Positions 9,068 to 17,172 of a stretch of DNA of 28,523 bases are shown here, one piece after another. The translations under genes and the position numbers were made by a program. The stretch is from Tritrichomonas foetus (Eukaryota > Parabasalia > Tritrichomonadida > Tritrichomonadidae). How positions within the stretch are numbered: position 1 is the first letter of the stretch; the number at the start of each line of letters is the position of its first letter. The stretch covers positions 1 to 28,523 of the forward strand of contig MLAK01001181.1 of assembly GCA_001839685.1 (NCBI GenBank), in the 5' to 3' direction. The notes below the pieces were generated by a model, which did no database searches, was not told where the DNA came from, and saw only the letters and a program-made list of their open reading frames with translations.

Positions 9068-11686
9068 AAATTTAACATTAAGAGTAATAAATGAGCGAAC
9101 TCTAGTGGAATGTTTCCGATGCATTTTCTTTGCGTTATTCTTATGCTTGGTTTCATAGTTGGGCTTCATTCCAGGCATGTCTTCAGGATCACCACCTTTG
9201 ATCAGATCAGGGGATTTAATATCTTCTTTGATTTCAAATGCAGGTATATTTTCTTTCCTTTTATCATACTCATGATATTTTTCCATTTCTGGAATCCATT
9301 TCTCATTTTGTTTTGATTTATGATCTTGTCTTTGCAGAAAAAAAACAGTTGATTCTGGCAATTCATCTTGGGCTTGTTCTTGCAAAAAAAATTCATCTGT
9401 ACATGAGCATTTGCATGGGCATATACATTTAAAAAAACTGGCTTCATCAATTGTTGTAATAATTTTGGGCTTCAATAAAAAAATGGATTTCTTTTTTGTT
9501 GATGGTGATTCAACTTTGACTTAAAAAAAATCTGATTCTGGCTGATCATCTTCTCTTTGTTGTTCTTGAAAAAAAGGAGATTCTGGTTCACCTTCAGATT
9601 CTCTTTGCTGATGAGTTATTTGCCTTGAAGTCCTTCTCATTGGGCTTTCGGCTATTATTGAAAAAAAAACTTCTTCTTCTTCGGATAGTCGTTGAGGTGA
9701 ATGTTGAAAAAAATCTTCATGCAGAGGCACATGTTCAATTGTATTTTGAACTAAAAAAAGGAGACGTCTTACTGTTGATGTTGGTAACCTTTGATCTGAA
9801 AAAAATTCTGTATCTTCTTGTTCTTTTTCTGATGAAAGCCTTGAAAGATCCCTTGATACCGTTTTTCTTCTTTGTTGTGATCTTTTTCTTAAAAAAAATG
9901 GTGCTTCTAATTCTTCATCATCAGTGATCTTTTCCTAAAAAAATTCAACATCTTTTCTTTTTTTATCTTTATCTTTAGATTTTTTTTTCGTCTCTTTTTC
10001 AATTTTACTTTTTGAATCAATTTCTTCCAAAAAAATACTTTTTGAATCAATGTCCTCTATTTTGGAACTACTTTCTTTACCTTCAATAGATTTTTTATCA
10101 CCATCTTCAGTTTTTAGACTAAAAAAATCTAATAATTTATCTTTCTTTTTCCTGTGTTTTTTGTGAAAAAAAATATGTTCATGCTTTTTTTTTCCTTTTT
10201 TATCATCTTTTGAAAAAAAATCATCTTTGGAAACTTTATCATCTTGCTTCTTCTCAACAAAAAAAATTTGTTTTTCATCTTTCGCCATTTTATCATCTTT
10301 TAAAAAAAAAATACTATCATGTTCAGTTTCAAGCATGCCTTTTTTAAAATAAAAAAAATCCTTTAATTTTCTTGATTCTTTATGATGTTTTTTATGAAAA
10401 AAACTTTTTTTATCTTTTCCCGAACTTTTGATGTCATCTTTAAAAAAAAGTTCTTTTTCACTTTTTCCTGCGTCCAACTCCTTGTGTTTTGGATCCTTTC
10501 TTCTTATTTCCTTTTCCTTTGTCATGTCCTGAGTCAGCTTTTCTGTCTTTGGCTGTTTTTCCAGGTCCTCTTTCGATCTTAAAAAAATTTTTGCCTTTTT
10601 TGACAATTCCTTGAACTTTGGATTTAGGTGTTTTCTTTTCGAGTGTTTTCTTTTCAGGTCCTTTTCTGGTGGAAAAAAATGAAGTTTTTGAGATTTTGCC
10701 TTGTGTTTTGGGCTTTTTAAAAAAATCTTTAGGTCCTTCTTTTCTTGACTTTCTGGTAGATTCTAAAAAAACTTCTTCTCTTGACTTTTTGGTAGATTTT
10801 TTAGGTCCTTAAAAAAATGACTTTTTGGTAGATTCTTTAGGTCCTTCTTCTCTTGAAAAAAAAGCAATTTGTCTTTTTGTTTTACTTTTGTCTGATCTTT
10901 TAAAAAAAAATGTTTTTGAAGCGACTTCTCTTTTCTTTGTTTTCTTTTTCGTGCTTTTTCTTGATGTGCTTTTTGAGGTGTCTCCAACTGAGACAAAAAA
11001 ATGGACTTTATATTTATCTTCTTTTTCAATTGGCTTTTTGGTCGCCGGTGGGACGGTTGAGTGATGTTTCTTTTCTGTTTTAACTTAAAAAAATCGGCGA
11101 CTCCTATCGCTTTTAAATTACTTCTCTTCTTAAAAAAAAGAGTCTGTGATTTCTTTGAACTTTTTGTCGAATGAGTTTAAAAAAATGAACTTGGAACATT
11201 TTTTTTAACCTTTGAGTCTGGTTTAAAAAAAGATTTTAAATCTCTTTTTTTACTTTTTGGATTTTTTGTTTTAGATTTCTGTGTTTTACTTTTCGAGGGT
11301 GATGTTGACTTTTTTTAAAAAAATTGCTTGGTTTTCCCTTTTTTTGGTGATTGCTTTTTTCCTTTTTTTTTCTTTTTTGGAGGTTTTTGAGCATTTTCAG
11401 CTAATATTAAAAAAATTTCTTCAGACTCATATTCTATTTCACCAAGGTCATCATAAAAAAAATTTTCATCTTCAAACTCTTTTGAATCATCAATTAAACC
11501 AAAAAAATTATTCAGTTCAAGAACTTGTTTATAAAGTGATGCGAGTAAAAAAACAGATATCTTATTTTCGTCAAAAACTCTATAATCCACATAAAAAAAA
11601 CTCTCTTCTCTTGAATGATGATGATGTGTGTCTAATATAAAAAAATTTGCCAAACTAGGAATAAGAAATAAACATAAGACAATCAT
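9068..11686 (-). CDS. Secreted Lys/Ser/Glu-rich low-complexity protein with a Cys cluster
   Basis: This is a large protein of about 870 residues. It starts with a signal peptide (MIVLCLFLIPSLA), then a DTHHHHSREES region and an acidic stretch. A long basic, Lys/Ser-rich region follows, with repeats of EGPKESTKKS type (about 10740-10870) and two HKKH-containing segments. The C-terminal third is Arg/Gln/Glu-rich and holds a Cys cluster (CICPCKCSC at about 9425-9400) and ends near RKHSTRVRSF. Stops at 9937 and 11317 are false. The frame shifts near 11115-11120 and back between about 10460 and 10620; the intervening frame is the one with the regular KST repeats. The end is unsure. A Txx codon in slot 9063-9069 is the likely stop, while the first unmasked stop is the TGA at 8825-8827. 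It is probably a secretory, vacuolar or surface protein; the function is unknown. Confidence 0.6.
10740..10875 (-). repeat. Short tandem-like repeats inside the Lys-rich gene
   Basis: On the minus strand a block beginning GGACCTAAAGAATCTACC, followed by codons for KKS, recurs about three times with small changes, separated by overwritten slots. It encodes GPKESTKKS-like units in the frame I prefer for this part of the gene. Confidence 0.6.
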
Positions 11687-12190
11687 TTTTGAAACTTTGA
11701 GTTACCATTCAAAGTGAAAAAAAAGTTAACTTTTTCTCTTGTCAATTGGTGAGGACAATGTTAATTCAATGATGAAAAAACATATAGCTTTTGCATTCCT
11801 CTCGTAATATACATTACCGATAATTCAAAACAATAACTACAGTGATAGAAAATATTAGATCAACAGTTAAAAAAATCCCTGAATTCAAAAAACTCTATTT
11901 ATAATTTTTGATAAAAAAAAACTTCATACCAACTGATTTATAAAAGAAAGAAAGAAAGGAAAAAAAAAAAAAAAAAAAAAATCTAAAATAGAGGATGATA
12001 AGTGTTAAAAAAATCTTGGATATTATAGCTGAATGGTGTTTTTAAGTGCATCAAAAAAAAACAATAGATAAATCATATAATTTCCATAGAGCAGTATTTC
12101 AAATCATCGGAAATTTGATTGATCAATCAAATGATATGAAAATAAAAAAAATCATCGATTATTCAAAAACTCAGTAATGTTCAGCTTTTT
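11687..12190. other. Divergent intergenic region with AAAG/poly-A microsatellite
   Basis: This lies between the leftward Lys-rich gene and the rightward TKL kinase. A short (AAAG)n tract followed by about 22 As lies at 11942-11981, only partly explained by slot 11961. A TCACT element on the minus strand at 11713-11717 resembles the trichomonad initiator but lies 29 bases from the ATG. Slots 11685-11823 are clean. Confidence 0.5.
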
Positions 12191-14743
12191 AAAAAAATTA
12201 TTTATTTTTATTTGGTCCCTTACAGCCATATAAGCAAAAAAAAAGTTACTGTAGCCCAGGAATATAATCACCAAAGCTTTTTAAAAAAAATTCAAAATTT
12301 ACTTTTTCTGGAGACCGTTAACCATCGAAAAAAAACGGAGGGGCAAAATCCAACACAATCTCAGCTCGCTCCTGAATTTCAGCGTATCCTCGAGCAATTA
12401 GAAGACATTGCAAATAAATCAAAAAAACATCGGCGTAAGTTTCAATACGCTTGCAATCAATTTCGTAAAAAAATAGATTTATTTTCCAAGCATGCGACCG
12501 ATGATGTCCTCAAAAAAAATCAAATAAACGCTTATCGCTATGTTTATAATTCAGCGCGAAAAAAACAACAACTTTTCAGCCAGTATTCCATGCAATGTTG
12601 GGCAAAAAAAACATTGGAGGTCAAATCGAGTGTAGTTGCAGCGGAACTCTAAAAAAATGCAGGAAAATTACGAGAAGTAACAGCATGCATTGACGAAAAA
12701 AAATCGAAAGCCTTTGACCCAATTTCTCAACAATGGCTCCAAAAAAAAATTTTAGACCTTCGAGCAATTGGAAATTCTTTCGCTCAGCAAAAAAAACAGT
12801 CAAGCAAATCAAGCTCAAAGAAGCAAATGCTGAGAAAAAAACAAAATCGACTAAATTCGATCAGTGATTTTTTGAAGCAAAAAAAAAAAGAAGGCGCCTC
12901 TCAACGAAATCGTGAAGTGTCTCCAAAAAAAAACCACTATCAATCCTGGAGAATCAACTTTTCTGATCTCACAAAAAAAAAGGAAGTTGGATCGGGCGTT
13001 TCTGCTATTGTCTATTTTAAAAAAAACACGAGAACTCAAAATGAAGTTGCTATCAAAAAACTCAAATTTAAGAAACTTTCTGGTTCAAAACTTCAAAGTT
13101 TTCAAAGGGAAAAAAAAATTTTGGCTCAGGCTGAGCATCCAACTATTCTACATTTTAAAAAAACGACAGATACACCTCCATTTTGCATTGTTACTGAATG
13201 GAAAAAAAATGGTTCCCTTTATCATGACCTTCATAAACATCACAGATTAAAAAAAACAATGAGAACTATTGCTATGTTTGATATTGCTCGTGGAAAAAAA
13301 ATTTTACACTCCAGGCAAATTATTCATCGTGATTTGAAGTAAAAAAATATTCTCTTAGATAAAAACTTTTTCACACGAATTTGTGAAAAAAAATTTTCCA
13401 GGCATGTCACAAAAGAAGACGTTATGACTAAAAATGTCGGTACTCCACACTGGATGGCACCTGAGCTACTTGATAGTAAAAAAAATTACGATAATAAAGT
13501 TGATGTTTATGCATATGGCATAGTAAAAAAAGAATTATTAACTTCACAATTACCATATCATGGTTTACAAAAAAAAAAAGTGATTGCTCAAGTCATGGTC
13601 AATAATATTCGACCTTAAAAAAAACCTGACACTATGCAATCAGTTAAGAATTTGATCAATGAAAAAAAAGATCGCGATCCTAGAGTTCGTCCTTCATTTA
13701 ATGAAATAAAAAAAAGATTTAGAAAACATGAAATTTATTTTGAAGGAGCTGATAAAAAAAAAGTCAACAAATATATTGATTCAATAGAATTACCGGAAAT
13801 AAAAAAACAAATGAATGAAATTGAATCACAACTTTCTACAAATCCAAATGCAATGACTATTCAAGCAATTTCGGATTTAGTGAATTCTCTTGAAGTTGAA
13901 GGTGCTCCTCCTGAAGTTTTAGAACGCTGTTGGGAATCTTTACTTCAATTTTCACGGAATAAAACCCAACAATACGCTCAAGGACTTGTTCCATTTTTAG
14001 GTACTTCTTACATAGATAAAGCTGCAGCCGAATTACGAAATCTACCGAGTGGTTTATTAAATGAAGCATCAATGAAGAAGATTTTACTTGCCATTCCAAG
14101 CGGTAATGAAACAGTTGACACAAATTTAGTAATAACAGCATGCAAAAACGGGTTTTCGAGTGATGCAGAAAAAAATGCAATTCACCCCGACAATATAAAG
14201 CTTGCACTTGAAATAAAAAAACAAAAACACGTTCGTGCAAATAAATGCGAACAATTGGCTAAAAAAAGCATTCAAATTTTAGGTGAAGCTGATCCAATGT
14301 TGAATGAAAAAAAAATTCGATGTCTAGTTTCATTAAATAAAGCTTCTTTAATAAAAAAAGAAGCATTGAAGATAAGTATGCAATCTAAAAATGGCACAAA
14401 AAAAATTGCAGCTCATATAGCGGCAGCACAAATGGCATTGGAAGAAAAAAAGCTTCCTTTAGATTTGATTGACGCGCTAAGCAACAAATGAAAAAAAGAA
14501 CCACTGGCATCAACGGTTTTAATTGCTGCTTCAACAAAAAAAAAGACAGCAAGACATTTGATTTCTGGATTTAGTTATGGAAAAAAAAAACCACCTGAAA
14601 TTGCCTTGAAAATAATCAAGCAGGCAGCAAAACATTCAGAATTATGTGAAGATGTACAGAATGTTATTCTTTCGATATTGGAAAAGAATATACCAACCGA
14701 TATACAAAAACAATTCCAAAAAATCATGTTAACTCTTCACTAA
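12191..14743 (+). CDS. TKL-type protein kinase with helical N- and C-terminal regions
   Basis: This is a protein of about 850 residues with three parts. Residues about 1-260 are helical and Gln-rich. The kinase domain (about 260-520) has GSGVSAIVY (P-loop), EVAIKKL (catalytic Lys), FQRE (helix C Glu), VTEW, GSLYHDLHKHHRL, IIHRDLK, NILLD, then C-D-covered-covered-FSR (the DFG motif, of which only GA remains), VGTPHWMAPELL, VDVYAYGIV and RDPRVRPSF. The last 330 residues are armadillo-like helices. This architecture is common in trichomonad kinomes. False stops at 12650, 13340, 13616 and 14489 each start with T or TG completed by overwritten As, and all five pieces share one frame. The start is not visible: an in-frame TGA lies at 12137 and the ATG is probably inside slot 12145 or 12191. 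The TAA at 14741-14743 is natural. The kinase appears catalytically intact. Confidence 0.88.
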
Positions 14744-15457
14744 TTCAATCTTTATATTGATTATATATATCATTTTTATATTGATTGTTTTAGTTTGTGA
14801 TGCATATTTTCTAAAAAAATGATTCATTATTGAATGGTGAATTGATTCATAGTATATCAAAAAAATTATTATATTATTATTACACTTGATTTAAATAAAA
14901 AATAAAAAAAATTTATTTTAATACTTTCTTTCAGTGTTTTGTAAAGATTTAAAAAAAGTTTTTTTATTTTTAAAAATTTTAATTCATTATTTTTGGAAAA
15001 AAAATTTATCTTTTTTGATCAATTCAAATACAGACTCTTTGAAAAAAAAAACAATGATATGAAAAAAAAAAAAAAAATATCTTTTATTAAAAAAAGATCA
15101 GCTGATATGAATCACAAGACAGTTCTAGATTTTAATATTTCCTAGGAAAAATAGTCATATGGAGGAGGTCATAATCTGTGATAAAAACCGAAAAGTATCG
15201 AGAATGATATATAAGGTCGAAAAATTGGCCATACATTGTCATTTCTCTTTCAATTTTTCACCAATACATTCGAAACCACAAAATTTTTCTCTGAAAAGAC
15301 AGCTTTTTGAATACTTTATAAAATCTATTATTTATGTGATTTGCATTGAAATCATGATTCTCATTTGAATAGATTTTCATAACAAATATTAAAAATTCGA
15401 TGATGTAATAACTTTTTGATAGGATTTTGGCTGTTTCCCTCATCAATTTTACTTAAA
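14744..15457. other. Intergenic A+T-rich stretch
   Basis: Slots are overwritten through 15043, then absent until 15549. A short open frame at 15159-15368 has no recognisable features and I do not call it. The segment just before 15458 (CATCAATTTTACTTAAA) is probably the 5' leader of the downstream gene. Confidence 0.5.
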
Positions 15458-16987
15458 ATGCTTGCTTTTTTGTTGCTTTTATTGGGTCTTGTATATTCCC
15501 AGGAAGCTAAAGAAGAAGCTCTCCGCCCAGAAATCCTAAACGCCAAAAAAAAAAATGAAGAAGAAGAAGAAGCACCAAAGAAAAAAGAAACCGAAAAAAA
15601 AAATTCAAAAGAAGAAGAAGAAGAAAAGCCGAAAAAGAAAAAAAAAAACGAAAAAGAAGACGAAGTGAAAACTGATAAGAATAAAAAAAAAAATGATGAA
15701 GAAGATGCGCCAAAGAAGAAACCATCCAAAAAAAAAAAAGACGAGGAAGAAACACCAAAAAAGAAAACAGAAAAGAAAAAAAAAAATGATGAAGATGAAA
15801 AAACAAAGAAAAAGCCATCAAAAAAAAAAAAAGAAACTGATGAAAAAGAAACCGAAAAATCCAAGCCATCAAAAAAAGACGATGATGATGATGAAGTAGG
15901 CCAAAAGAAAGCTCCAAAAAAAAAAGATGATGAGGAAAAACCAACGAAGAAAGAAGAAGAAGAAAAAAATAAACCAAAGAAGACTACTAAGAAAGATGAC
16001 GAAGAAGAAAAAAAACCAAAGAAGAAGAATGAAGAAGAAGAAGAAAAGCCAAAGAAGAAGAAAGATGACGAAGAAGAAGAAGAAAAACCAAAGAAGAAGA
16101 AAGATGACGATGAAGTAAAGAAGGAAGAAAAGAAAGACGAAGTCAAAGAAACATTCGCACCAACTCCAGCTTCAGCTAATACAACAATTGCAAAACCAGA
16201 TATCAATACAACAGACTCAAAGCAACCCATAAATACCACTGTTCCAGCAAAGGAAGAAAAGAAAGAAGAAAAGAAGGAAGAAGAAAAGAAAGAAGAAAAG
16301 AAAGAAGAAAAGAAGGAAGAAGAAAAGAAGGACGAAAAGAAGGAAGAAGAAAAGAAAGAAGAAAAGAAGGAGGAAGCAAAGAAAGAAGAAAAGAAGGAAG
16401 AAGAAAAGAAGGAAGAAGCAAAGAAAGAAGAAAAGAAGGAAGAAAAGAAGGAAGAAGCAAAGAAAGAAGAAAAGAAGGAAGAAGCAAAGAAAGAAGAAAA
16501 GAAGGAAGAAGCAAAGAAAGAAGAAAAGAAGGAAGAAGCAAAGAAAGAAGAAAAGAAGGAAGAAGCAAAGAAAGAAGAAAAGAAGGAAGAAGCAAAGAAA
16601 GAAGATGAAAAGAAAGGAGAAATTGAAAAAGTTGACAAGAAAGATTTAGAAAAAAAGAAGAACGATGATGATGATGATGATGATGAAGACAAAAAGCCAA
16701 AGGAAGCAGAAAAGAAGAAAGTTGATGATGAAGATGAAGATGAAAAGAAGAAAGACAAGAAAAAGAAGAAAGTTGAAGATGAAGATGAAGAAGTTATCGA
16801 AAAAGAAGGAAAACATCCCAGAAAAATTTTAAGCACCAAAGCGTTAAACATCACTTATATCGCTGGTGCAGGCGTCACTTTCGTCGTCGTTGCGGGAACA
16901 ATCTTCTTCTTCCTGAAGAAGCGCGGAAAGAAATCAGAAATCGCACAGGCAAATGAACCACTCCTTGAAGCAGAGGAATTTTACTAA
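15458..16987 (+). CDS. Type I membrane protein with Lys/Glu-rich repeat ectodomain
   Basis: This is a protein of about 509 residues. The ATG at 15458 gives a clean signal peptide (MLAFLLLLLGLVYSQ), better than any upstream start in the frame. A very charged Lys/Glu/Asp region covers residues about 20-455, interrupted by a Thr/Asn/Pro/Ala segment (about 232-265, FAPTPASANTTIAKP) with possible N-glycosylation sites. It includes perfect nine-residue EEAKKEEKK repeats. One transmembrane helix follows near the end (ITYIAGAGVTFVVVAGTIFF), then a short basic tail (LKKRGKK) ending NEPLLEAEEFY. The predicted topology puts the charged repeat in the lumen or outside and the tail in the cytosol. Overwriting stops inside this gene at 16015; in the earlier part As merge with natural Lys codons, so Glu/Lys content there is inflated. 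The function is unknown; it could be a surface or ER/Golgi structural protein. Confidence 0.8.
   Translation: MLAFLLLLLGLVYSQEAKEEALRPEILNAKKKNEEEEEAPKKKETEKKNSKEEEEEKPKKKKKNEKEDEVKTDKNKKKNDEEDAPKKKPSKKKKDEEETPKKKTEKKKKNDEDEKTKKKPSKKKKETDEKETEKSKPSKKDDDDDEVGQKKAPKKKDDEEKPTKKEEEEKNKPKKTTKKDDEEEKKPKKKNEEEEEKPKKKKDDEEEEEKPKKKKDDDEVKKEEKKDEVKETFAPTPASANTTIAKPDINTTDSKQPINTTVPAKEEKKEEKKEEEKKEEKKEEKKEEEKKDEKKEEEKKEEKKEEAKKEEKKEEEKKEEAKKEEKKEEKKEEAKKEEKKEEAKKEEKKEEAKKEEKKEEAKKEEKKEEAKKEEKKEEAKKEDEKKGEIEKVDKKDLEKKKNDDDDDDDEDKKPKEAEKKKVDDEDEDEKKKDKKKKKVEDEDEEVIEKEGKHPRKILSTKALNITYIAGAGVTFVVVAGTIFFFLKKRGKKSEIAQANEPLLEAEEFY
16451..16603 (+). repeat. 27-nt tandem repeat encoding EEAKKEEKK
   Basis: A 27-base unit (GAAGAAGCAAAGAAAGAAGA followed by AAAGAAG) is repeated head to tail five to six times with no visible change, at 16451, 16478, 16505, 16532, 16559 and 16586. 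The preceding 200 bases hold less regular versions. The near-perfect identity suggests recent expansion by slippage or unequal exchange. Confidence 0.9.
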
Positions 16988-16996
16988 ATAAATAAA
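16985..16996 (+). promoter_or_regulatory. Stop codon overlapping TAAA polyadenylation-type signal
   Basis: The stop of the membrane protein gene reads TAAATAAATAAA. In trichomonads UAAA is the reported polyadenylation signal and may include the stop codon, so the 3' end of this messenger probably lies a few tens of bases downstream. Confidence 0.5.
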
Positions 16997-17172
16997 CACT
17001 TTATAATTTGGCATCTTTATATTTTTGTCATATTTCTTCTTTCTATTTCAAAAAGGATAAGTAATTTTATTGATAAATCTTGAACCAAGTATATCCAAAG
17101 GCTAATAAAATGATATAAAATAATAAAATAATATAATGATAGATATTTTTAAAATAAAAAAGTATAAAATTA

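Larger units (their letters stand above)
1..16015. other. Periodic 46-nt grid of 7-base poly-A overwrites (sequence artefact)
   Basis: Runs of exactly seven A, or longer where natural As adjoin, sit at positions 1+46k. Exact examples are 691-697, 829-835, 921-927, 967-973, 1013-1019, 1381-1387, 1565-1571, 3635-3641, 8603-8609, 13801-13807, 14215-14221 and 15963-15969. The last is 16009-16015. Phase is kept across clean stretches such as 2163-2531 and 8235-8557. The As replace bases: kinase motifs keep exact spacing, for example HRDLK-two covered codons-N at 13325-13350 and YGIV-two covered codons-ELL at about 13510. The grid ignores genes, strand and codon phase, so a technical origin (file, assembly or masking fault) is far more likely than biology. 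It creates false stops wherever the neighbouring base or bases complete TAA, TGA or TAG. Confidence 0.95.

Noticed and set aside
15062..15094. Long A runs near 15,070 and 15,090 as grid slots
   Set aside because: They do not fall on 1+46k (15043 and 15089-15095); natural poly-A.
15159..15368. Plus-strand frame of 69 codons before the membrane protein gene
   Set aside because: No recognisable features, and it lies in what is probably the upstream region.
1..16015. Periodic A-tracts as a real DNA-bending, nucleosome-positioning or programmed-frameshift system
   Set aside because: The blocks replace conserved catalytic codons, ignore strand and frame, have no tolerance in spacing, and stop mid-gene; this fits a data fault, not selection.
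1..16015. Lys-Lys and Phe-Phe repeats in many predicted proteins as a protein feature
   Set aside because: They are translations of the overwritten blocks on the plus and minus strands.
16451..16603. Tandem 27-nt units as a CRISPR-like array
   Set aside because: There are no spacers; the units are contiguous coding repeats in a eukaryotic gene.
15361..16854. Minus-strand Ser/Phe-rich frame of 497 codons
   Set aside because: It is the complement of the Lys/Glu repeat gene; the plus strand has a signal peptide and membrane helix and is clearly the real gene.
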